DNA from: Winogradskyella schleiferi | GTDB lineage: Bacteria; Bacteroidota; Bacteroidia; Flavobacteriales; Flavobacteriaceae | Assembly (NCBI RefSeq): GCF_013394655.1 | Contig: NZ_CP053351.1 | Location: forward strand, 4,496,974 to 4,560,973 | Length of the DNA stretch: 64,000 nucleotides | Direction: 5' to 3' | Shown: positions 40,944-49,019 of the stretch, one piece after another | Layout: each line of letters begins with the position of its first letter | Numbering within the stretch: position 1 is the first letter of the stretch | Notes under the pieces: generated by a model | Told to the model about the DNA's origin: nothing | Databases searched by the model: none | The model's input: only the letters and a program-made list of their open reading frames with translations | Translations under genes and position numbers: made by a program

Positions 40944-41645
40944 TTACTTTTCAATTCCACCGTCTAATCTTTCTTGTAATTCTTTTAATTCGTCCCACTT
41001 ACCATCTGCAGCTAATTTAGCTTGTTTTGGCCAAGTATCGGTAACGATGTGTGCTAATCTAGAGCTAGCTTCAGAAAGCACATTGCTTAATTCTTCTGCT
41101 TTTGCGTTAGCCACTTTCTCAAAAGTTTCGTATCCAGCGTTTACCAATGCTTCAGCAGCTTTTGGTCCAGCACCTTCAATTTTCTTTAAATCGTCAGCTT
41201 TTCCTGTTGCTTTTTTAGCAACTGGTTTTGCTTTAGGCGCTTCTTTTTTAGCTTCTGGCTTTGCATCAGCTTTCGCTTCTACTTTTGGTTCAGCTTTTTT
41301 AGTTTCCTTTTTCGGAGCAGCTTTCTTTGCTCCTGAAGCAACAATACTTTCGATTACGATTTCAGTTAAAGATTGTCTGTGTCCATTTTTTACACGGTAA
41401 CCTTTACGTCTTTTCTTTTTGAAAACTATTACTTTATCACCTTTAAGGTGCTTTAAGACTTTTGCACTTACTTGTGCTCCGTCTATAGCTGGGGCGCCTA
41501 AAGTTGTTTTGTCACCATCTCCTATTAAAAGAACGTTATCGAAAGAAACGTTTTTACCTTCTTCGGTAGATAAACGGTTAACAAAAACTTTTTGGTCTTT
41601 TGCAACTTTAAATTGCTGCCCTGCTATCTCTACAATTGCGTACAT
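40944..41645 (-). CDS. rplU: 50S ribosomal protein L21 with C-terminal extension
   Basis: 233 residues, about twice the usual L21. Residues 1-103 are canonical L21 (MYAIVEIAGQQFKVAKDQK, KKRRKGYRVKNGHRQSLTEI). A Lys/Ala/Glu/Pro-rich linker follows (about 108-150), then a helix-hairpin-helix-like domain (KADDLKKIEGAGPKAAEALVNAGYETFEKVANA). This extension is common in Bacteroidota L21; its function is unknown, though the HhH suggests extra nucleic-acid binding. It is cotranscribed with rpmA from a strong promoter. Confidence 0.95.
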   Translation of the reverse strand: MYAIVEIAGQQFKVAKDQKVFVNRLSTEEGKNVSFDNVLLIGDGDKTTLGAPAIDGAQVSAKVLKHLKGDKVIVFKKKRRKGYRVKNGHRQSLTEIVIESIVASGAKKAAPKKETKKAEPKVEAKADAKPEAKKEAPKAKPVAKKATGKADDLKKIEGAGPKAAEALVNAGYETFEKVANAKAEELSNVLSEASSRLAHIVTDTWPKQAKLAADGKWDELKELQERLDGGIEK

Positions 41646-41707
41646 AGCGTAACGTTTTTATTAATTTGATTATTAAATAATAATGCCTTCCTCTAAGAAA
41701 GCGGGTG

Positions 41708-41737
41708 CAAATATAATCCTAAATTCTTAATTGGCAA
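41708..41737 (-). promoter_or_regulatory. Promoter of rplU-rpmA (TTG-N19-TATATTTG)
   Basis: On the minus strand TTG (41735-41737), 19-nt spacer, TATATTTG (41708-41715). Both elements and the spacing match the Bacteroidota consensus, as expected for a ribosomal operon. The leader is about 55-60 nt. Confidence 0.8.
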
Positions 41738-41864
41738 ACGTTTTAAGTGTTTTAGACCTGTTTTGACCTTAATTATAAAACAGTTGAACAAAGAAAGGCA
41801 AAAATAGGGTCATACTAAAATAGAGTTTTCACATATAATTATGTTAAAAAGACAATTCATTGCT

Positions 41865-41872
41865 TATTTTTG
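41865..41872 (+). promoter_or_regulatory. Putative -7 box of the M16 peptidase pair
   Basis: TATTTTTG (TAnnTTTG) about 70 nt before the first M16 gene; no TTG at the expected spacing. Confidence 0.4.
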
Positions 41873-41943
41873 TGGGGTTCTGTAACAATTTTCATTGAGT
41901 ACAGACTAACATATAAAACAATTTGAAACTTAAAAAAACTACA

Positions 41944-43263
41944 ATGAAAAACTATTTACTGGCTTTGGCTTCTTTGTTGTTTATTGGTCATCAGGCAATA
42001 GCACAAAAGGTTGAATTTGAGGAATTTGATTTAGAAAATGGCTTGCATGTTATTATGCACCAAGACAACACGGCACCAGTTGTAATTACATCTGTGATGT
42101 ATGACGTTGGAGGGAAAGATGGCGATAGGGAACGTACAGGGTTTGCACACTTTTTTGAGCACCTGTTATTTGAAGGCTCAGAAAATATTGGTCGAGGCGA
42201 ATTCATGAAAATCATACCGGCAAATGGAGGTACTTTTAATGCAAACACATCTCAGGATAGAACGTATTATTATGAAATATTTCCTTCTAACAAATTAGAA
42301 CTAGGATTGTGGTTAGAATCTGAACGTATGCTGCATCCAGTTATTGACCAAGTTGGTGTAGATACGCAGAACGAAGTGGTTAAAGAAGAAAAACGTCAAA
42401 GTTATGATAACAGACCTTATGGAGGGCTGCTAAAAACTATTGGCGAAAGCTTATTTAATGTGCATCCTTACAAAGATCAGAATATTGGTCTTATGGAGCA
42501 TTTAGATGCGGCGACTTTAGAAGAATTCAATGCCTATTTTGATAAATATTATGTACCGAATAATGCGGTATTAGTCGTGGCAGGTGATATTGATTATGAC
42601 AAGACAAAAAAATTGGTAAAAGATTATTTCAGTGCTGTTGAAAAAGGACCAGAGGTCGTGCGCAACTTTCCAAAAGAGTCACCAATCACGGAAACGAAAA
42701 AAGTAGTGGCCTACGATAAGAATATTCAAATACCTGCAATTATAGCAGCCTATCGTTTACCTGGTCAATCGACTAGAGAAGCTTATGTATTGGATATGAT
42801 TTCCACTTATTTAAGTGGTGGAAAAAGTTCTGTGCTGTACAAGAAATTAATTGACGAACAAAAACAAGCGTTAACAGTACAAGCTGTTAATTTAGGTCAA
42901 GTAGATTATAATATTTTTGCCTTATTTGCTTTGCCATTAGGTGATGTAAGTTTAGACACCTTATTAGCAGAGATGGATGAAGAAATTGCTAAAATGCAAA
43001 ATGAATTAATTAGTGAGCGCGATTATCAAAAACTTTTAAATCAGTTTGAAAATGATTTCGTGAGCTCTAATTCTAGTGTAGCAGGAATTGCAGGTTCTTT
43101 GGCAACATACTACTTGCTATATGGTGATGTAAACATCATTAACAATCAGTTAGAGACCTACAGATCTATTACAAGAGAAGAAATTCAGGATGTGGCTAAA
43201 AAATATTTAAGCCCTAATCAACGTGTAGAAATAGAATATCTACCAAAAACAGAGGAACAATAA
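41944..43263 (+). CDS. M16 zinc peptidase, active subunit
   Basis: 439 residues from ATG 41944; the frame extends back to a TTG at 41923, which is not needed. Signal peptide MKNYLLALASLLFIGHQAIAQ. The inverted zinc motif HxxEH is intact (HFFEHLLFEG), with the distal Glu region VVKEEKRQ. Exported to the periplasm or outer membrane. It forms a pair with the next gene (1-bp gap); active/inactive M16 pairs form heterodimers in other bacteria. Confidence 0.92.
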   Translation: MKNYLLALASLLFIGHQAIAQKVEFEEFDLENGLHVIMHQDNTAPVVITSVMYDVGGKDGDRERTGFAHFFEHLLFEGSENIGRGEFMKIIPANGGTFNANTSQDRTYYYEIFPSNKLELGLWLESERMLHPVIDQVGVDTQNEVVKEEKRQSYDNRPYGGLLKTIGESLFNVHPYKDQNIGLMEHLDAATLEEFNAYFDKYYVPNNAVLVVAGDIDYDKTKKLVKDYFSAVEKGPEVVRNFPKESPITETKKVVAYDKNIQIPAIIAAYRLPGQSTREAYVLDMISTYLSGGKSSVLYKKLIDEQKQALTVQAVNLGQVDYNIFALFALPLGDVSLDTLLAEMDEEIAKMQNELISERDYQKLLNQFENDFVSSNSSVAGIAGSLATYYLLYGDVNIINNQLETYRSITREEIQDVAKKYLSPNQRVEIEYLPKTEEQ

Positions 43264-43264
43264 A

Positions 43265-45361
43265 ATGAAAACAGTATTAAATATGAACACCAAAATAGTA
43301 ACGTTTTTCACATTATTTATAATGGTTATTAGTGCAAACGCACAGATAGATAGATCCAAAATGCCTGTTGCTGGCCCAGAACCAGAAATCTCAATTGACA
43401 AACCACAAGAATTCGAATTAAAAAATGGCTTAAAAGTATTAGTGGTAGAAAACCATAAGTTACCAAGAGTTTCGTATTCATTGAGAATAGATAATCAACC
43501 TATTTCTACAGGTAAAAAAGCTGGGGTAGAAAGTTTATTAGGTAGTATGTTGGGTAACGGAACCACTACGATTTCTAAAGATGAATTTAATGAAGAAGTG
43601 GATTTTTTAGGCGCTAATTTAAATTTTGGTTTTAGCGGAGGTTTTGCAAGTTCTTTAACCAAATATTCTGAAAGAATTTTAGAATTATTAGCTGGTGCAG
43701 CTATTAATCCGTTATTAACTGAAGAAGAGTTTGAAAAAGAGAAAACGAAACTTATCGAGGGTTTAAAAGCCGAAGCCAAAAGTGCTGATGCTATAGCAGG
43801 AAGAGTTGGTTCAGCACTATCTTATGGTAAAAATCATCCATATGGAGAGTTTATAACCGAAGAAACGATTAATAACGTGTCATTTGGGGATGCACTTGCG
43901 TTTTACGAAAAATACTTTAATCCAAACAACGCCTATTTGGTAGTTGTTGGTGATGTAGATTTTAAAGACGTTAAGAAACAAGTGAAAACACATTTTGGTG
44001 AATGGACAAAGTCTGTTGGTGTAAATTCTACAGTACCAAAACCAAGTCCTAATGTACAATACACACAAATTAATTTTGTGGATGTGCCAGACGCTACACA
44101 ATCTAACCTTTCTATTACAAATAATGTAGATTTAAAGATGGGTGATGAAGATTATCATGCGGCTTTAATTACCAATAATATCTTAGGCGGTGGAGGTGAA
44201 GGTTACCTTTTTAAAAACCTTAGAGAAGATAAAGGTTACACTTATGGAGCCTATTCTAGCTTAGGTAATGATAGATACGGTGCATCTCGTTTCAATGCGA
44301 CTGCAAAAGTGAGAAATGCCGTAACTGATAGTGCTGTTGTTGAAGCTTTAAAAGAAATCAATAGAATTAGAACAGAACCAGTTGACCCTCAGCTTTTAAA
44401 AGATGCCAAGGCAAAATATGTTGGGAATTTTGTGATGGCTTTAGAAAGTCCACAAACTATTGCCAACTATGCGTTAAATATTGAATTGAACGATTTACCA
44501 GAAGATTTTTATACAACGTATTTACAAAAAATCAATGATGTAACTGTAGAGGATATTCAACGTGTGGCGAACACATATTTTAAATCGGATAACTTAAGAA
44601 TTATAGTTGTTGGAAACGGAGCAGAGGTGTTAGAGAACCTCGAAAAAACAGGAATTCCAATTATGTACTTTGACAAGTTTGCCAACCAAACTGAAAAGCC
44701 GGTTTTCTCTAAGCCATTACCAGAAGGTTTAACTGCAAAAGCAGTTGTTGACAATTATATAACAGCGGTTGGAGGCCAAGAAAATTTAAATAAGGTCAAT
44801 ACCATTTTGGTTAACTCTGAAGTAACCATTCAAGGTGCTCCATTTAAGCCTAAAGCTACCGTAAAACAAATGGCTCCCAACAAATCTAATATTGAAATAA
44901 TTGCTGAAGGCATGGGGACTTTAATGAAGCAAAGTTTTAATGGTGAGAGCGGATTTACTGAGCAGCAAGGCCAAAAAATTCCTATGGAAGGCAAAGAACT
45001 GGCTGCAAAAAAAGCTGAGAAGGGTTTATTTCCGGAATTATATATGGATGCGTCTAATTTAGAATTGGAAAGCTTAATGACTATTGATGGAAAGGATGTA
45101 TATAAGGTAAAAGTGACGAAAGGTGAAGATACTTCTTATCGCTATTATGATGTAGAAAATGGCTATTTAGTTAGAAAGGAAGAATCTGCCGAAATGCAAG
45201 GTCAAACTGTAACTACGGTTATAGATTACTCAAATTACAAAGAGAAAGATGGTATTATGTTTCCTAACACCATGAAAATTGCAACAGGACCTCAAGTGTT
45301 ATCTTTTGAAACTACTGAAGTTAAGATTAACGAAGGAGTTTCAGATGCAGATTTTAACTAG
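43265..45361 (+). CDS. M16-family protein without HxxEH, fused to a LolA-like C-terminal domain
   Basis: 698 residues with a signal peptide (cleavage near ISANAQ). The M16 part (about 40-470) lacks the HxxEH zinc motif: the corresponding segment is GVESLLGSMLGNGTTT. It should therefore be a non-catalytic partner of the preceding peptidase. The C-terminal 210 residues (NYITAVGGQENLNKVNTILVN, MKQSFNGESGF, YRYYDVENGYLVRKE) resemble LolA-like lipoprotein-binding beta sheets. Function of the fusion is unknown. Confidence 0.88.
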   Translation: MKTVLNMNTKIVTFFTLFIMVISANAQIDRSKMPVAGPEPEISIDKPQEFELKNGLKVLVVENHKLPRVSYSLRIDNQPISTGKKAGVESLLGSMLGNGTTTISKDEFNEEVDFLGANLNFGFSGGFASSLTKYSERILELLAGAAINPLLTEEEFEKEKTKLIEGLKAEAKSADAIAGRVGSALSYGKNHPYGEFITEETINNVSFGDALAFYEKYFNPNNAYLVVVGDVDFKDVKKQVKTHFGEWTKSVGVNSTVPKPSPNVQYTQINFVDVPDATQSNLSITNNVDLKMGDEDYHAALITNNILGGGGEGYLFKNLREDKGYTYGAYSSLGNDRYGASRFNATAKVRNAVTDSAVVEALKEINRIRTEPVDPQLLKDAKAKYVGNFVMALESPQTIANYALNIELNDLPEDFYTTYLQKINDVTVEDIQRVANTYFKSDNLRIIVVGNGAEVLENLEKTGIPIMYFDKFANQTEKPVFSKPLPEGLTAKAVVDNYITAVGGQENLNKVNTILVNSEVTIQGAPFKPKATVKQMAPNKSNIEIIAEGMGTLMKQSFNGESGFTEQQGQKIPMEGKELAAKKAEKGLFPELYMDASNLELESLMTIDGKDVYKVKVTKGEDTSYRYYDVENGYLVRKEESAEMQGQTVTTVIDYSNYKEKDGIMFPNTMKIATGPQVLSFETTEVKINEGVSDADFN

Positions 45362-45385
45362 TCACATCTAAAAATAGATAAAACT

Positions 45386-45413
45386 AAACCGAAGTGAAAG
45401 CTTCGGTTTTTTT
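45386..45413 (+). terminator. Rho-independent terminator after the M16 pair
   Basis: Arms AAACCGAAG / CTTCGGTTT, 6-nt loop, then a T run. Between convergent genes. Confidence 0.88.
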
Positions 45414-45493
45414 GTGAAAATTATTTTGAAAATAAACGCAGATTATTTTTAAAATTATTAGTTGAACTAATCCTGTTTTCGGAACGGGATCTT

Positions 45494-46369
45494 TTATTTA
45501 CGTTTATGGGATAAATAAACACCAACCAAAACTAATAAGGCTGCAAAACCTTGAATAAAACTAAAGGTTTCGTCATCTAAAATTCCCCAACCTAGTGCAA
45601 CAATAGGCATAATATAAGTTACTGAAGAGGCAAAAACAGGTGTTGAAATTTGCACCAACTTAAAAAATATAACTTTTGCTATAGCTGTACCAAAAATGGC
45701 TAGAATACTCACATACATAAGTGCTTTTGGTAAAGCAGGATTGTTAAATGTTTCGGCCGTAAAAAAATCACTAAACAAGAGCACAATTAGAGCAGGAACA
45801 ACAATAAACACATAATTACCAGCTGCAATAGCTAATGGTTTTACATCTTGTAAATAACGCTTAATGATGTTTACATTAGCAGCATACATAAACGTAGAAG
45901 CAATGACGAATCCAGCATATAGATAATTTTGACTTGGGTTTAATTCAGAACCTTTTAGGATTAAAATAGCGGTACCAATGAACCCAATAATAACACCTAT
46001 AACTTGGCGCTTGGTTGAGGTAATTCTAAAAATGGCAAAACCCAATAGAATGGTATTGAGTGGCACTAAAGAATTCAATATAGAAGCCACAGCACTATCT
46101 ATTTCAGTTTCTGCAATGGCAAAAAAGAAAGCAGGTATAAAAGAGCCTAAGAGCCCAGAAATGAAGAGCCATTTCCATTTTGATTTTGGAATGGCCTTAA
46201 GTTTATTAAAGCCAAAAGCTAAAAGCAGAATCCCAGTAATAATAGTTCTTAAAGCACCAAGTTGATAAGGCGTAAGTCCTAAAAGGGATTTTTTGATTAA
46301 AATAAATGAACTTCCCCAAATTACGGAGAGAATTAAAAGATAAATCCACTTAACATTAGGGTTTTTCAT
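45494..46369 (-). CDS. EamA/DMT-family transporter
   Basis: 291 residues with ten predicted transmembrane helices in two EamA repeats. N-terminal WGSSFILIKKSLLGLTPYQLGALR is typical of the drug/metabolite transporter superfamily. An inner-membrane carrier, probably a metabolite or amino-acid exporter; substrate unknown. Monocistronic by context. Confidence 0.92.
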   Translation of the reverse strand: MKNPNVKWIYLLILSVIWGSSFILIKKSLLGLTPYQLGALRTIITGILLLAFGFNKLKAIPKSKWKWLFISGLLGSFIPAFFFAIAETEIDSAVASILNSLVPLNTILLGFAIFRITSTKRQVIGVIIGFIGTAILILKGSELNPSQNYLYAGFVIASTFMYAANVNIIKRYLQDVKPLAIAAGNYVFIVVPALIVLLFSDFFTAETFNNPALPKALMYVSILAIFGTAIAKVIFFKLVQISTPVFASSVTYIMPIVALGWGILDDETFSFIQGFAALLVLVGVYLSHKRK

Positions 46370-46465
46370 ACAAAATCAATGTAAATCAATCACAAAATTC
46401 GTTAATTCTTTCGCAAGAAGCACTAATATTTATTAGATTTATCCAAAATATAATAGTTTGAATTT

Positions 46466-46981
46466 ATGAAGACCTTAAAGACATTAAGTATTGTTGCAAT
46501 TATGGCATTAGCTTTTACTTCTTGTAAAAATGAAACGACGCCAGAAGTTAAAACCGTAGATGTAGAAGTTTCTAAAAAAGATGTTGCTCAAACTTTAGAC
46601 CCAAATGCCACCTACGCGAAAGTTGAATTTGGTATAGATGGAATGACTTGTGCCATGGGTTGTGCCAAAACGATCGAAAAGAAAATGGCTAAAATGGAAG
46701 GTGTAAAATCGGCAAAAGTTGATTTTGACAAACGTTTAGCAATGGTTGAATATGATGAAGCTAAAGTAACTCCTAAATCTTTAGAAGAGGTAGTAAGTAA
46801 CGTTGCCGACATATATAAAGTGAAGGATATGCACAAGGTTGATGATTTCGGTGCTGAAAAGAAAGCCTGCAAAGCTGATTGCGATAAAGCATGTTGTGCA
46901 AACAAAACTGAAGCTGAAAAGAAAGCTTGTAAAGCCGATTGCGAGAAGGCATGTTGCAGTAAAGAGGAAAAAACAGAGTAA
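46466..46981 (+). CDS. Heavy-metal-associated (HMA) lipoprotein with Cys-rich tail
   Basis: 171 residues. Lipoprotein signal MKTLKTLSIVAIMALAFTSC with Cys 20. HMA domain (about 50-118): FGIDGMTCAMGCAKTIEKKM, a variant metal loop with C-x3-C (instead of CxxC), then VKSAKVDFDKRLAMVEYDEAKV. The C-terminal 40 residues are two tandem units of KKACKADC(D/E)KACC, giving eight Cys in all. Likely binds copper or another soft metal at the envelope (inference). The tail repeat is exact enough at the DNA level to be a recent duplication. Confidence 0.85.
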   Translation: MKTLKTLSIVAIMALAFTSCKNETTPEVKTVDVEVSKKDVAQTLDPNATYAKVEFGIDGMTCAMGCAKTIEKKMAKMEGVKSAKVDFDKRLAMVEYDEAKVTPKSLEEVVSNVADIYKVKDMHKVDDFGAEKKACKADCDKACCANKTEAEKKACKADCEKACCSKEEKTE

Positions 46982-47012
46982 ACCTATTATACTTGAAAAA
47001 TTATTAAAGATG

Positions 47013-47043
47013 AAACGCTAGCTGTAAAGTTAGCGTTTTTTTA
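47013..47043 (+). terminator. Rho-independent terminator after the HMA lipoprotein gene
   Basis: Arms AAACGCTA / TAGCGTTT with a 10-nt loop and a downstream T run. Confidence 0.82.
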
Positions 47044-47090
47044 TTGTTCTCACCTCGACTTTTGTTTTATATGTAAAAAAGGAGTTAAGC

Positions 47091-47453
47091 TTATTGAACC
47101 TGAAGAAGTATAAACGCCAGAGCAAAGCAACCTAAAGGGAGAAGCCATAATAATAAGACTGAAGTCTGCTTAGTCTTTAGTTTGGCGTTAAGAATAGTTC
47201 TTTTCTTTCCATTATAGCGCATCCAGTTTTTTGCAATTATAAAGAGTGCAATTAAAGTTAGCAACACCCAAAATTTTGTGGATGACATGACTTGAATTTT
47301 CATCTGCTTAGCGAATGCCATAAAAAATGCAGCTAATACAAAAGTAAATGACAGCTCTAAAAAGTTGATATAAAAAAGAGCAATGGTTAAACTACGCCTA
47401 CCAAAAGCTTTTTTATAATGGTTAAAAACAGAAATATAATAACGATCTAGCAT
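47091..47453 (-). CDS. Small membrane protein of unknown function
   Basis: 120 residues with three hydrophobic helices (about 23-45, 60-77 and 96-116) and basic loops (KNWMRYNGKKRTILNAKLKTK). No family recognised; short Flavobacteriia membrane proteins like this are common. It lies between two terminators and so is a single-gene unit. Confidence 0.7.
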   Translation of the reverse strand: MLDRYYISVFNHYKKAFGRRSLTIALFYINFLELSFTFVLAAFFMAFAKQMKIQVMSSTKFWVLLTLIALFIIAKNWMRYNGKKRTILNAKLKTKQTSVLLLWLLPLGCFALAFILLQVQ

Positions 47454-47466
47454 AAATTTTTAATAT

Positions 47467-47504
47467 CAAAAAAAAGCCACATATTTAAAAATAATGTGGC
47501 TTTT
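47467..47504 (-). terminator. Rho-independent terminator after the DUF5689 gene
   Basis: Arms AAAAGCCACAT / ATGTGGCTTTT (47472-47482, 47494-47504), with an A run on the left that is a T run on the minus strand. Confidence 0.85.
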
Positions 47505-47524
47505 GATTATATAATTAGATAATC

Positions 47525-48985
47525 TTAGTTACCTGTAATTTCTATGTTATCAACGTGATATCTTGTTGTTGCGCTAGGATCAGATCCTTCGTAAAAGAAG
47601 GCATAGTGCACAGTGCCATCAATACAAGAAACGTTTATTGGACCTACACCTTCAAAACTACCAAATCCTCCACTAGGTCCAGAAGGAATTGAAGCATCTA
47701 ATATGGACCAAGTTGCCGTTGTAGGGTCTCCTGTAAAATCAGTAGATACTAAAACAGTTAATATAGTACCATTATCAAAGTTAGATTGTATATCAAAAGA
47801 TAATTCTTCACCTTCTGTTGAATCCATATCTACAGGAGGAGTCACTAACCACACATTTATTTCGTCATCACCACTATTAAAACCAGAGATTTGAGCGTAA
47901 GTAGAACCACTAAAACTACCTGTAATCCATGTTGTGCTTCCACCACTTACATTAACATTAGTCCAACCTTCTGCAGCATAACCTGCAAAACCTTCAAAAT
48001 TCTCGGAGAAAAATGCAGCACCTCCACCAGAAGGACCTGTACAATCGAAGAAATCTGGATCGCAACGTTCCTCTTCAGGACCAAATTCTATATCTTCAGG
48101 TGTATTTATAGCTACAATATAATTATCGCCTTCAAAAGTTCTAGACAAAACAGCATTCACAGTACCTCTTCCTTTAGGTAAGGCCAAACCTTTAAAATCA
48201 GCAAATGTACTCGTACTAAATATAACATCATCACCTGATTCACAACTCTCAAGTGTTCGCTCGCCATCAAATTGATCTTGAGCAGATGAGGCATAAGTGT
48301 CAAAGTTATTGACAACATCAAAAACTTCATTTCTGTTAAATTGGACATTCGTTAATCCAATCATCAAATTTGTCTTATCACGAGCATCTTCATTCAAATC
48401 AGAAATATTAAATGGAAGCGGTATAATAGTTGCAACTTCAGTGGACCTTTCAATAAATTCATTTTCAAATTGTGAAGGTATCTTATCTACGCCACTTCCA
48501 GCTTGAGATCCTAGAACCAAAACGCCATTACTGATACCCACGGCTAACCCACTAATCTTTACATATATTTTTCTGCCTACTTCATATTTGGTAAATAATG
48601 GATTGACATCTATTAACACTTTAATACCGACGGTTGGGTTTTCTGGTTTGTCTTGAATAATTAATTCCTCAAAATAATTACCACCTTCATCAGATGATAC
48701 TACATATCCTGTTACATAAAAATCAGTATCACTAAACACATAAGCAACTGTATCAGATTCATTTGAGTAATCTAAGGGTTGTGGCTCAAATATATCATCA
48801 TTTGCACTTTGCTCTTGGGCTAAATCACCTGCCAAAGAACCTATAGTTCTTATTTGATTTTCTGGAATATTTGGTTCTTCAAATGAGAGGTTTGGTGTAC
48901 TAAAATCATCGTCTTGTACGCAACCGTTAAATACTACAAACCCTAAAAGTAAGAGTATGATTTTATTAATTTTTAAAGTTTTCAT
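47525..48985 (-). CDS. DUF5689 lipoprotein with choice-of-anchor J domain
   Basis: 486 residues from ATG 48985 (MKTLKINKIILLLLGFVVFNGC, lipid Cys 22). An in-frame ATG at 49012 would spoil the signal peptide. The DUF5689 region (about 80-300: YVTGYVVSSDEGGNYFEELIIQD, KYEVGRKIYVKISGLAVG) is followed by a MAM-like jellyroll (FSENFEGFAGYAAEGWTNVN ... YHVDNIEITGN). It directly follows the TonB-receptor gene (34 bp), the usual arrangement for a surface lipoprotein partner. Likely in outer-membrane uptake; ligand unknown. Confidence 0.88.
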   Translation of the reverse strand: MKTLKINKIILLLLGFVVFNGCVQDDDFSTPNLSFEEPNIPENQIRTIGSLAGDLAQEQSANDDIFEPQPLDYSNESDTVAYVFSDTDFYVTGYVVSSDEGGNYFEELIIQDKPENPTVGIKVLIDVNPLFTKYEVGRKIYVKISGLAVGISNGVLVLGSQAGSGVDKIPSQFENEFIERSTEVATIIPLPFNISDLNEDARDKTNLMIGLTNVQFNRNEVFDVVNNFDTYASSAQDQFDGERTLESCESGDDVIFSTSTFADFKGLALPKGRGTVNAVLSRTFEGDNYIVAINTPEDIEFGPEEERCDPDFFDCTGPSGGGAAFFSENFEGFAGYAAEGWTNVNVSGGSTTWITGSFSGSTYAQISGFNSGDDEINVWLVTPPVDMDSTEGEELSFDIQSNFDNGTILTVLVSTDFTGDPTTATWSILDASIPSGPSGGFGSFEGVGPINVSCIDGTVHYAFFYEGSDPSATTRYHVDNIEITGN

Positions 48986-49019
48986 TTTATTAAATTTATT
49001 TTGTTCTAACATAGCTTTT

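Noticed and set aside
41923..41943. TTG start for the first M16 peptidase
   Set aside because: The ATG at 41944 begins a standard signal peptide; seven extra charged residues before it would spoil the signal.
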